DNA of 64,000 bases. Source: Lachnospiraceae bacterium (GTDB taxonomy: Bacteria > Bacillota > Clostridia > Lachnospirales > Lachnospiraceae). The stretch's first letter is position 1, and every line of letters begins with the position of its first letter. Location: NCBI GenBank assembly GCA_017467845.1, contig JAFUKH010000017.1, forward strand, positions 1 to 64,000, given 5' to 3'. Of the stretch, positions 27,270 to 35,420 are shown piece by piece. The translations under genes were made by a program, and so were the position numbers. Under the pieces are notes generated by a model that saw nothing but the letters and a program-made list of their open reading frames with translations, did not search any database and was not told the origin of the DNA.

Positions 27270-28784
27270 TTACACAACATAGAATGCGCAAGCACCTGCC
27301 GGAAGCTCGGTAGTACCGGCTTTCATATCCACAGGGAGAAGCTCCGGTAATTCATTATTCTCATCGAGAGCTAAGGGCTTGCCGTTTAAGAGCATTACGC
27401 GTGAGCGAAGCTTGCCGTCGCCGGTGAGAACATAAGCCTTAGCATCCTTGGGAAGCTCAACGGTAGTAGTCTCAGAGGAGTTGTTGATTACCAGATAGGT
27501 GTAGCCTGCTTCGCCATCCTTGCGGGAGTGTGCATATACATGAGCGCCTTCAGAAACACTACCACAATCATAAACAGTCTGACCCATCAGGCGGTTCCAC
27601 AAAAGTACGGCAAAGTAATTGGGTCTTGGATCAAAGGTGCCGTGCTTTAAGTAGCCATAGTCTGAGGAAGCCAAAGTGTTGTGGAAAATAATACCATCTG
27701 TTACGGTGGTGTAGTCACCAAGTTCATTTAAGGTACGTGGTACATCTGCATAAGTGGATGCCCAGGTGTTGCCACCACAGCCTGCATCACCGGATTCAGT
27801 TACCCAAATCTGACCACCCGGACAATATTTATCGCGGAGAGTAGTATAGTAGCGGGCACACTGACCGGCCATAGCAAGGTAATTCTCAGAAAGAATTAAG
27901 TTAAATGGCCAATGACCACCCATAGCAGCGCCACGCTCGGAAACACCATTGTAATAGTGGTAGCTGAATACATCAATTTTCTCAGTACAATCACCAATCA
28001 ATTCATCGGTAGTTACCATCTTAAGGGCAGAAGCGATACCGCCGCCGGTATTGCCCTCTTTGCCGCCGCCCCAGTTCTCTAACACTTCTTTGGGCATATC
28101 GCCGCAGGTACAAGGCCCCACAATCATGGTTCCCGGATAGTTTGATCTGACAAATTTAACAAAGATATCATGGTCACGGGCATGGTCATCAGCGGTGTAG
28201 CCTTGGGGAAGACCGCTCATGGCCATCATATTCGGTTCATTGGTGAACTCTACAGCATCGATAGGGACGCCGTGTTCAATACTGGTATCAAACAAAAGCT
28301 TTGCCTGGTCTGTATTCCAAGGCTCGTCTGCACTGTGGTTACCGGGGCAGTTTGCAAAGGAAACCAAAAGCTTACCGCCCACTGCTTTTACAAAGTCAAG
28401 AAGACTGATCCACTGATCCTTAGTTAAAAGGTTCTGGTAACCCTCGGGAACCTGTCCACCGGTGTGACCGTCGAAGTCATAGTAGGTCTTATTTGCCCAG
28501 GTGCCGGATACACGAACCCAGGCAGGACCAAGCTCCTTGGTAAGCTTAATCAGCTTTTCGTTGCGGGTATCAATAGGGTCATACCACTGCTGGAGATTGC
28601 CCATATTGTGCCAGTCTGTAATAACAGGAAATTCTTCCGTGCCATCCACCTGCTCAGGTGTGTAAGCTTTCCAGAAGGTTCCGCCGGTTACTTCCGTCAT
28701 TTCCACATTGTAGGATACCAGACGCTCGTCTATGGAGCGAAGCTCCTTCAAGCCATTTGCTGAAAGTGTTACAGTTTTTGCCAT
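27270..28784 (-). CDS. Glycoside hydrolase, GH79/heparanase-like clan A enzyme
   Basis: 504 residues, no signal peptide, so cytoplasmic. A TIM-barrel glycosidase: the acid/base glutamate is likely in AVEFTNEPNMMA and the nucleophile in IWVTESGDAGCGG. The N-terminal DERLVSYNVEMTEVTGG, and WVRVSGTWANKTYY after it, resemble heparanase and beta-glucuronidase (GH79) proteins. A C-terminal beta domain (VYAHSRKDGEAGYTYLVINN) follows. A role in degrading imported uronic-acid-containing sugars is plausible. Start ATG after GGAGGTATTTT. No transporter lies next to it. Family is inferred from motifs only. Confidence 0.72.
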   Translation of the reverse strand: MAKTVTLSANGLKELRSIDERLVSYNVEMTEVTGGTFWKAYTPEQVDGTEEFPVITDWHNMGNLQQWYDPIDTRNEKLIKLTKELGPAWVRVSGTWANKTYYDFDGHTGGQVPEGYQNLLTKDQWISLLDFVKAVGGKLLVSFANCPGNHSADEPWNTDQAKLLFDTSIEHGVPIDAVEFTNEPNMMAMSGLPQGYTADDHARDHDIFVKFVRSNYPGTMIVGPCTCGDMPKEVLENWGGGKEGNTGGGIASALKMVTTDELIGDCTEKIDVFSYHYYNGVSERGAAMGGHWPFNLILSENYLAMAGQCARYYTTLRDKYCPGGQIWVTESGDAGCGGNTWASTYADVPRTLNELGDYTTVTDGIIFHNTLASSDYGYLKHGTFDPRPNYFAVLLWNRLMGQTVYDCGSVSEGAHVYAHSRKDGEAGYTYLVINNSSETTTVELPKDAKAYVLTGDGKLRSRVMLLNGKPLALDENNELPELLPVDMKAGTTELPAGACAFYVV

Positions 28785-29016
28785 AAAATACCTCCTTGTA
28801 TTGAGAGTAAAATATTGGTTTGTTAGTGAATTATCTGAAAGTAATATAGGAATATTGTACCATGAAAAAGACAATAATGGGATAGGGGAGAGTGTTATTT
28901 AATGGAATTTTAAGAGTAGTGAAATAGTTTGAAAATTTGTCGACTTAAAATTGTTGAATGGAGACAAGTTTTTCCCTACAATGCATATATTTCCACAGAA
29001 GGGAGTGAAGAGGATT

Positions 29017-30315
29017 ATGCTGAAATTTATGAAGAGGTTGTCACCGGCAAGAATAATTGCGCTGGGATTTGCCTCTGTGATTTTACTGGGCTCAGTACTG
29101 CTGATGCTTCCGTGCAGTGTGAAGGATGGTGTCAGCTTAAAGTACATAGATTCCTTATATACTTCCACCAGTGCAGTCTGCGTAACGGGACTCATTGCGG
29201 TGGATGCGGGAGATACGTTTACGCCCTTGGGGCAGCTTTTTCTGGCAATGCTGATTCAGATAGGTGGTCTGGGAGTGACCGCAGTGGGAGCAGGTATCAT
29301 TCTACTTGTTGGAAGAAAAGTAGACTTAAAGGGACGTAATGTGGTGCAGGAGGCAATGAATCTGGCTTCCGGCAAGGGGATTATCATCTTTGTAAAAAAC
29401 ATTTTTATGACCACTCTTGTGTTTGAAGGAATTGGAGCCCTGCTGAGCTTCTTGGTATTCGTGCAGGATTACCCCATACAGAAGGCGATTGGTATCAGCC
29501 TTTTTCATTCGGTTGCGGCATTCAATAACTCAGGCTTTGATATCCTGGGGAATCTACAAAATCTGATTCCTTATCAGGATGATGTAGTACTAAATTTGGT
29601 AACCTGTGGACTGATTTTCTTTGGCGGTATCGGCTTTTTGGTCATTCGGGAGGTGCCGGAAAAAAGATTTCGCTGGAGGAAATACTCCATGCATACCAAA
29701 GTGGTACTTACTATGAGTGTAATTTTAATTGTGGCAGGAACGATACTGATAAAGCTTACAGAGAATATCAGCTGGCTGGGAGCATTCTTCACAAGCATAT
29801 CTGCACGAACGGCAGGCTTTTCTACATTTCCGCTGGGGGAGTTTTCCACAGCAGGTCTTCTGATAGTGACAGCATTGATGTTTATCGGTGCATCTCCGGG
29901 ATCTACCGGTGGCGGTATAAAGACCAGCACCTTCTTTGCACTATTGCAGGGAATAAAGTCTGCGGCAACCGGAAGGTCGGAAAAAGCATTTCGCTATGCC
30001 ATGCCGAGAGAGGCTTTCCGAAAGGCGGCGGTGATCGCCCTGCTGGCAGCAGGTGTGGTTTTCGTGGGGACCTTCGTGATGACGCTTATGGAGCCCCAGC
30101 TCCCACTGGAGGATATATTATTTGAAGTGACCAGTGCCTTCGGTACGGTGGGCCTTTCTACGGGAATCACCACCGGCTTGGGAACCGACAGTAAGCTTTT
30201 GTCCATATTGATTATGTATATCGGAAGACTGGGACCGTTGACTGTGGCATCTCTTTGGTATTTTTCCAGAGGAGAACGGGTGAAATTCCCGGATGGCAAT
30301 ATCGCCATTGGATAG
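29017..30315 (+). CDS. ktrB: TrkH/KtrB family potassium channel subunit
   Basis: 432 residues with eight or more membrane segments and four selectivity-loop repeats (STSAVCVTGL, FHSVAAFNNSGFD, TSISARTAGFST, TSAFGTVGLSTG), each with the conserved glycine. It forms the potassium pore of a Ktr/Trk system. AGGSPGSTGGGIKT-type loop (GASPGSTGGGIKTST) is intact. The partner KtrA/TrkA gene begins 11 bases later. Start ATG after GGGAGTGAAGAGG. Confidence 0.94.
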   Translation: MLKFMKRLSPARIIALGFASVILLGSVLLMLPCSVKDGVSLKYIDSLYTSTSAVCVTGLIAVDAGDTFTPLGQLFLAMLIQIGGLGVTAVGAGIILLVGRKVDLKGRNVVQEAMNLASGKGIIIFVKNIFMTTLVFEGIGALLSFLVFVQDYPIQKAIGISLFHSVAAFNNSGFDILGNLQNLIPYQDDVVLNLVTCGLIFFGGIGFLVIREVPEKRFRWRKYSMHTKVVLTMSVILIVAGTILIKLTENISWLGAFFTSISARTAGFSTFPLGEFSTAGLLIVTALMFIGASPGSTGGGIKTSTFFALLQGIKSAATGRSEKAFRYAMPREAFRKAAVIALLAAGVVFVGTFVMTLMEPQLPLEDILFEVTSAFGTVGLSTGITTGLGTDSKLLSILIMYIGRLGPLTVASLWYFSRGERVKFPDGNIAIG

Positions 30316-30326
30316 AGAGGAATGAA

Positions 30327-31004
30327 ATGTTTAAAAAGAGTAATGTAGATGATCTGACGTATGGTATTGTGGGGCTTGGAAGGTTTGGCTACGCTCTTGC
30401 CATGGAGCTTGCCCAGGCAGATGCAGATTTAATTGTGCTGGATGAGAATGAAGAGAAGATTCGTGAGCTTCGGGAAATGACGGAGAATGCTTTTGTGGTG
30501 AAAAACCTGGATAAAAAGACCCTGTGCGAAACCGGAATCCAGAATTGTGATGTGGCGGTAGTGTGTATCGGAGAACATATGGATACCTCTATTTTGACCG
30601 TGCTAAATCTGGTTTCTATGAATATCCCTAAAGTAATTGCCAAGGCCACCAGCGCGGAGCATGGAATTATTTTGGAGAAGCTGGGAGCAGAGGTGGTCTA
30701 TCCGGAAAGAGATATGGCTGTACGCCTTGCCAATCGTTTAGAGGCAGCGAGAGTTCTGGATTTTGTACAGCTTAGTGAGAAGATTAATGTATCGAAGATG
30801 CAAATTCCTCAGAAGCTGGAAGGAAAAACAGTTGTAGAACTGAATCTTCGCTCCAAGTTCGGGCTGAATATTATTGCGATTGAAAACAGCGGAACAGTAA
30901 CAGAGATTATCAGTCCGGCGTACACTTTCCGAAAGAATGATATTTTATATTTGGTGGGAAGCAAAGAGGGACTGTTTAAGTTTAACCAGTGGATAGAAAA
31001 ATAG
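30327..31004 (+). CDS. ktrA: TrkA/KtrA family potassium uptake regulator
   Basis: 225 residues. RCK N domain with the Rossmann loop IVGLGRFGYALAMELA and the acidic residue VLDENEEK, then a TrkA-C domain (from about residue 140; LRSKFGLNIIAIEN and ILYLVGSKEGL). It binds ATP/ADP or NAD(H) and gates the KtrB pore from the cytoplasm. Co-transcribed with ktrB. Confidence 0.94.
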   Translation: MFKKSNVDDLTYGIVGLGRFGYALAMELAQADADLIVLDENEEKIRELREMTENAFVVKNLDKKTLCETGIQNCDVAVVCIGEHMDTSILTVLNLVSMNIPKVIAKATSAEHGIILEKLGAEVVYPERDMAVRLANRLEAARVLDFVQLSEKINVSKMQIPQKLEGKTVVELNLRSKFGLNIIAIENSGTVTEIISPAYTFRKNDILYLVGSKEGLFKFNQWIEK

Positions 31005-31016
31005 AATAAAAAGTTG

Positions 31017-31052
31017 TTGACTCTTACGTTACGTCATGGTTTAGCATATACT
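31017..31052 (+). promoter_or_regulatory. MerR-type promoter with long spacer
   Basis: TTGACT (31017-31022) is followed by the dyad TTACGTTACGTCA and a -10 candidate TAGCAT (31042-31047, spacer 19). Over-long spacers containing a dyad are typical of promoters twisted open by MerR activators, so self-activation is likely. Confidence 0.55.
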
Positions 31053-31072
31053 TACACGAGGAGGTCAGCAAT

Positions 31073-31803
31073 ATGAGAACAGTGAATGAAGTAAGTAAAT
31101 TGACAGGAGTGAGCATACGCACCTTGCATTATTACGATGAAATCGGGCTGCTGCAGCCCACAGAGGTAACCGATGCAGGCTACCGGTTGTATGACGATAC
31201 AGCACTGGAGAGACTGCAGCATATCATGCTGTATCGGGAGCTGGAATTTCCGCTAAAAGATATTAGGGATATTGTGAACGGTTCCAATTTTGACCGAAAC
31301 AGAGCATTAGAGCAGCAGATTCAGCTACTGACACTGAAGAAGGAGCATATTGAAAATCTGATAACCTTTGCTCGTGGAATACAGGGAATAGGAGTGAAGA
31401 ATATGGATTTTTCAGCATTTGATGCAAAGAAGATGGATGAGTATGCAGCACAGGCGAAAGCAACCTGGGGCAAGACAGATACGTATAAGGAGTATGAGCA
31501 GAAGACGGCAGATTTGACAGAGGAGGAAAAGAAGCAGCTTGGCGATAGGCTGATGGTTCTGTTTACGGAATTGGCCGGATGATGGATAAGGAACCGGGAG
31601 ATGAGGCAGTGCAGAAGCAGGTTGAGAAATTGCAGAATTATATTACGGACAATTTCTATACCTGTACATACAAGATCCTTGCTTATCTTGGTAAAATGTA
31701 TGCCGGTGGGGGCAGCATGACGGAGAACGTTGATAAAGCCGGAGGAAAGGGTACGGCGGAGTTTGTGGAGAAAGCGATTGAGATTTACTGCACCGGAAAA
31801 TAA
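31073..31803 (+). pseudogene. MerR-TipAS regulator split by a frameshift
   Basis: 31073-31582 encodes an N-terminal MerR helix-turn-helix (VNEVSKLTGVSIRTLHYYDE) and the start of a TipAS drug-binding domain. It then stops at TGA. 31579-31803, in the -1 frame and overlapping by ATGA, encodes the rest of the same domain (KLQNYITDNFYTCTYKILAY through GGKGTAEFVEKAIEIYC). Together they rebuild a full-length TipA-type regulator of about 243 residues. Either the gene is broken, the sequence has an indel error, or two coupled chains assemble. Confidence 0.75.
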
Positions 31804-31878
31804 TTTTGTTTCGCCTCTTTTGTGATATACTACTTTGTGGTAAATTAGTATAGGATAAAAGAAGAGGTGAAATGGTTC

Positions 31879-32856
31879 ATGCAACGAATCAACAATGATA
31901 TTAAAAGCGGACAATTTAAGCCGGTGTATTTGCTTTTTGGAGAAGAGCGATACTTGCGCAGGCAGTACAGGGATAAGCTGAAAAATGCCCTGTGCTCACC
32001 GGATGACAATATGAACAATCATTTCTACGATGGGAAGGGGATTTCTGTAGGAGAGATTATCGATTTAGCGGAGACTATGCCTTTTCTGGCTGAGAGAAGA
32101 GTGATTTTTATTGATAATAGTGGACTTTTCAAGTCCGGTGGTGAGCAGCTGGCAGAGTATCTGGGTGGTCAGAACGATACCACAGTATTTGTATTTACAG
32201 AGTCCGAGGTGGATAAGCGAAGTAAGCTTTTTAAGGCAGCATCCGCAAATGGCTGTGTAGTGGACTTTGCGGTACAGGATGAGAATACCTTAAAGCGCTG
32301 GGTTGCGGGAATGCTGGGCAGAGAAGGTAAGAAGATTACTGAGAATAGCGTGCAGTTTTTCTTAACCAAGACAGGCACAGATATGGAGAATATCCATATG
32401 GAGCTGGAGAAGCTAATCTGCTATTGTATGGACAAAGAAGTAGTGGAAGCCGGGGATATCGAAGCTATCTGTACTACCAAGGTGTCCAACCACATCTTCG
32501 ACATGGTAGATGCGGTGGCGGACAAGAGGACCAGTCAGGCTCTTTCCCTTTACTATGATTTGATCACCTTGAAGGAGCCTCCCATGCGTATTCTGTTCCT
32601 AATTGCCAGACATTGTAACATCCTGTTACAGATTAAACAGATGAAGAACAAGGGATATGCGGCCAAGGACATGGCATCTACTATAGGAGTACCGCCCTTT
32701 GCGGTAAATAAATATCTGGGACAGGCCCAGAAGTTTAAAACGGAGATTCTTCGTAGTGCAGTAGAGAAATGCGTGGAAGCGGAAGAGGCGGTGAAGACCG
32801 GTCGAATGAACGACGTTATGAGCGTGGAATTATTATTACTTAGCGTATTTTCTTGA
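31879..32856 (+). CDS. holA: DNA polymerase III delta subunit
   Basis: 325 residues. Opens the beta clamp as part of the clamp loader. N-terminal PVYLLFGEERYLRRQYRDKL, then FLAERRVIFIDNSGLF and the C-terminal helical domain (KEPPMRILFLIARHCNILLQIKQ) are typical. ATG at 31879 chosen because GAGGTG lies 11 bases upstream; a GTG at 31867 overlaps that site. The copy-2 palindromic element follows immediately. Confidence 0.92.
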   Translation: MQRINNDIKSGQFKPVYLLFGEERYLRRQYRDKLKNALCSPDDNMNNHFYDGKGISVGEIIDLAETMPFLAERRVIFIDNSGLFKSGGEQLAEYLGGQNDTTVFVFTESEVDKRSKLFKAASANGCVVDFAVQDENTLKRWVAGMLGREGKKITENSVQFFLTKTGTDMENIHMELEKLICYCMDKEVVEAGDIEAICTTKVSNHIFDMVDAVADKRTSQALSLYYDLITLKEPPMRILFLIARHCNILLQIKQMKNKGYAAKDMASTIGVPPFAVNKYLGQAQKFKTEILRSAVEKCVEAEEAVKTGRMNDVMSVELLLLSVFS

Positions 32857-32865
32857 AAGGAAGGC

Positions 32866-33225
32866 GGTTACAAAATGTGAGCGATAGGAAGGAGAATGTT
32901 GTGCGGGGAATACCTCCCCTACGAGCTGTTCACCTGTGTGGAGATACTTGTATCTCCCACAGTGTGTACAGCTCTTTCTTTGTGTCGAAGACGTGTCCCG
33001 ACATGAACGGTCACGCAGACCGTCACTTTGGAAATTTCTACGCACTTTCTCTAAGCTTACAAATACAGAGACAAAATCCCAAACATGAGCCGGCTATAAA
33101 GTTCTTCCATGGGAATCCGCCTAATATGCGGACTGATAGCAGAGTGTCTAACCTTGGAAAAACACAACAAATCAAGGAACGCAATGGTAGCTTTGTGAAA
33201 TTACAGCATTTTTGAACAGTCTCGG
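32866..33225. repeat. Long composite palindromic element, copy 2
   Basis: About 360 gene-free bases. The left end has CGGGGAATACCTCCCCTACG as in copy 1 at 2424. A near-perfect 24-bp hairpin follows (GAGCTGTTCACCTGTG and its mirror CACAGTGTGTACAGCTC, with GGAGATA/TATCTCC at the tip). The last 135 bases (33090-33224) closely match copy 1. The stretch CTTTGGAAATTTCTACGCA (33029 on) appears inverted in copy 1. The mirrored right outer arm of copy 1 is missing. Confidence 0.7.
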
Positions 33226-33256
33226 CCTTTTTTTATGTAAAAAAATAAAATGTTGC

Positions 33257-33287
33257 TGTAACCAATGGTGGGGGAAATGTATCTAAT
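33257..33287 (+). promoter_or_regulatory. ECF-type promoter, probable autoregulation
   Basis: TGTAACC (33257-33263), 16 bases, then TATCTAAT (33280-33287) resembles ECF sigma promoters with an AAC-type -35. It lies 46 bases before the sigma gene. Confidence 0.5.
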
Positions 33288-33332
33288 TAGTGTAAGACAA
33301 AACCCATGGGAAATTACAAGGAGGAATAAAGC

Positions 33333-33794
33333 GTGACAAATGAAGAGTTTGTGCGTCTGGTGTCGGATGCGGAGAGGAGTTTGTACCGGGTGGCAAAATC
33401 CATCCTAAGGAATGATGAGGATTGTGCGGATGCTATCCAAAGTGCGATTTTGAACGCATTTGATAAGCTTGATACATTAAAGCAAAAGAAATATTTTACT
33501 ACCTGGCTGACCAGGATATTGATAAATGAGTGCTATCAAATTATTCGCAGCCGCAGGGAGCAGGTGTCCTACGAGGACTATATGGAGAAGCAGGAAAGTC
33601 CCCAAGAGAATGGTGAAGTATATGAGGCAGTGATGGAGCTAGAGGAGATATATCGCATGCCGGTGGTACTGTATTATATCGAGGGATATTCTGTAAAAGA
33701 AGTGGCATCCATTTTAGAAATCAGTGTCAGTAATGTAAAGGTGAGATTGTCCAGAGCAAGGAATATGCTGAGGGACATTCTGAAAGGAGTGTAA
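33333..33794 (+). CDS. ECF-type RNA polymerase sigma factor
   Basis: 153 residues. Region 2 (LYRVAKSILRNDEDCADAIQ, then YFTTWLTRILINECYQIIRS) and region 4 with its helix-turn-helix (YSVKEVASILEISVSNVKVRL SRARN) are complete; region 1 and 3 are absent as in ECF factors. GTG start after GGAGGAATAAAGC. The next gene, 2 bases downstream, encodes a membrane protein that may be its anti-sigma factor. Confidence 0.92.
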   Translation: MTNEEFVRLVSDAERSLYRVAKSILRNDEDCADAIQSAILNAFDKLDTLKQKKYFTTWLTRILINECYQIIRSRREQVSYEDYMEKQESPQENGEVYEAVMELEEIYRMPVVLYYIEGYSVKEVASILEISVSNVKVRLSRARNMLRDILKGV

Positions 33795-33796
33795 TC

Positions 33797-35305
33797 ATGG
33801 GAAATAAAAGAATAGAAGATACGAATTGGGAACAGGAATTTCCGCAGGTACCGGAGTGCGTGCATGATGCTGTGGAAAGCGCATGTCGGGAGATTTTACA
33901 GAAAGAGAGTAAAAAGGTGAGAAGAATGTCTAAAAAGGGCATATTGCTTTTGGCAGCCTGCCTGACACTTTTCTCCGGCATGACTGTACTTGCGGCAACC
34001 AGTCTGTGGCAGCAGCGTATGGAGGCTATGAATCAGGAGGAGATAGAGGCATATTTCTTAAGTATTGCTGAGAGCGGTGCTCCGGCATTCCGTTATAGTC
34101 GCCCCATGAATGCAGAAGAAAGTGATTTATTCGGGCAGCTTACCGTAGCTTATGAAGAAGGGGGGATCTTCCCGGAGAGCTGTGTGACAATTCTCTCTAT
34201 AGATGAGGAATATAGAGGAAAGGGTGTAGGTTATGATATTATCAGCGGAACCTTTTTCTTACCGGAGGAGCTTAGCGAGGAAGAGCTTTTGCAGATTATT
34301 GATTTCTATCATAAGGCAGACTATGCTGTGCAGAAGGTGGCAGCTCAGGTAGAGACCGAGGCAACCGAGATGCCTCAGCAGGAAGAAGCAGTGGAGGAAA
34401 TTGTGGAAGCTGTTGAAGTTGTGAAAGAACCGGTAGTTATGCAGGACTTTGAAGCTTTGAATGAGGCGGTAGAGTACTATCAGTTTATGGTGCCTTCGGA
34501 AGAGTTTGCACTGAAAATTGCAACGGGTACGGAGTATCTGTATATTGGTAAAAAGCAGGAAATCCTGCGTCTGCCACTGGGTGAGGAAACTGCCGAAAGC
34601 ATCTATACATTACCGGAGAATCAGTTTTTATTTGCCCTGGATGCAGACAAGGAGAACAATATCTATGTGTCCATTCGTGAATATCTTCCGGAGACGGATA
34701 CGAACATCAACAAAGTGGTAAAGCTAAATGCAGAGGGAGAGCTTCTAACAGAGTATGATGTAAAAGATGCAGTTCTCAGTGCGGAGAGAAATCTGGATAT
34801 TGCCATGGCGGTAAAGATGCTGGCCGGTGAGGATGGAAGATTGTATGTGAAGTCCATGTGGGAAGTAGGTCTTTTGCTTTATGTATTCGATGAAAACGGA
34901 GCGTTTCTGGAGACTATTGTAGACGATAATGTGGTAATGCATCCTTCGGGAAGCATGTGCTTTGGCGAGGATGGGCTGCTGTATGCGCTGGGGCAGGACG
35001 TGATTGCCAAGGTAGATACTGAGAGTAAGACAGTGGTAGCGACTTATGATTATGTAGCACCGGAGATGGTGGCGGCAGTGGATTTACTCTATCCTATGGA
35101 TGAGGACACTTTCTACATGCTGAGCTACGACGGAATCTTTGTAACGACCCTTGGAGAGGGTACCAGCAAGCAGATTGTGGCACCCTATGAAAGTGATGTA
35201 TTCGCGGAGGGCTGCAGGCGCTACGCGGTGTCCAAGGATATGATGGTTACCGTAAATTTCATGCAACCGGATTTGAAGGTGACGTATCTGCGAATAAAAG
35301 AGTAA
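33797..35305 (+). CDS. Membrane protein with large extracellular domain, probable anti-sigma partner
   Basis: 502 residues. A 40-residue cytoplasmic N terminus, one membrane segment at about 45-65 (GILLLAACLTLFSGMTVLAA), an outer region, an acidic Glu-rich linker at about 185-215, and a C-terminal repeat region with blade-like strands (TEYLYIGKKQEILRLPLG, NNIYVSIREYLPE, DGRLYVKSMWEVGLLLYV, DGLLYALGQDVIAKV) resembling a beta-propeller. The position right after the sigma gene and the small cytoplasmic tail fit an anti-sigma role; I see no zinc (ZAS) motif. This is inference. Confidence 0.65.
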   Translation: MGNKRIEDTNWEQEFPQVPECVHDAVESACREILQKESKKVRRMSKKGILLLAACLTLFSGMTVLAATSLWQQRMEAMNQEEIEAYFLSIAESGAPAFRYSRPMNAEESDLFGQLTVAYEEGGIFPESCVTILSIDEEYRGKGVGYDIISGTFFLPEELSEEELLQIIDFYHKADYAVQKVAAQVETEATEMPQQEEAVEEIVEAVEVVKEPVVMQDFEALNEAVEYYQFMVPSEEFALKIATGTEYLYIGKKQEILRLPLGEETAESIYTLPENQFLFALDADKENNIYVSIREYLPETDTNINKVVKLNAEGELLTEYDVKDAVLSAERNLDIAMAVKMLAGEDGRLYVKSMWEVGLLLYVFDENGAFLETIVDDNVVMHPSGSMCFGEDGLLYALGQDVIAKVDTESKTVVATYDYVAPEMVAAVDLLYPMDEDTFYMLSYDGIFVTTLGEGTSKQIVAPYESDVFAEGCRRYAVSKDMMVTVNFMQPDLKVTYLRIKE

Positions 35306-35420
35306 TTTCATACCATAATTTCAGGGAAATAGTACAAAAGCACTAAGGTTTTGCCTTCAAGAAGCCGATTATATCTTTGTGTGGTCTATTATTGGCTATC
35401 GATTTGGAGGTGTGTTGTGC

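Noticed and set aside
32853-33215. A 120-codon open frame over the copy-2 palindromic element
   Set aside because: It has no ribosome site, reads through hairpin arms shared with a non-coding copy at 2424 where the frame is not kept, and has no protein-like composition.
32866-33225. Insertion sequence at the long palindromes
   Set aside because: No transposase gene, no clear terminal repeats with target duplications; kept as a repeat of unknown type.
35306-35420. c-di-GMP riboswitch before the GGDEF/EAL gene
   Set aside because: Short hairpins around AAGGTTTTGCCTT looked suggestive, but the GEMM core and tetraloop receptor are not present.
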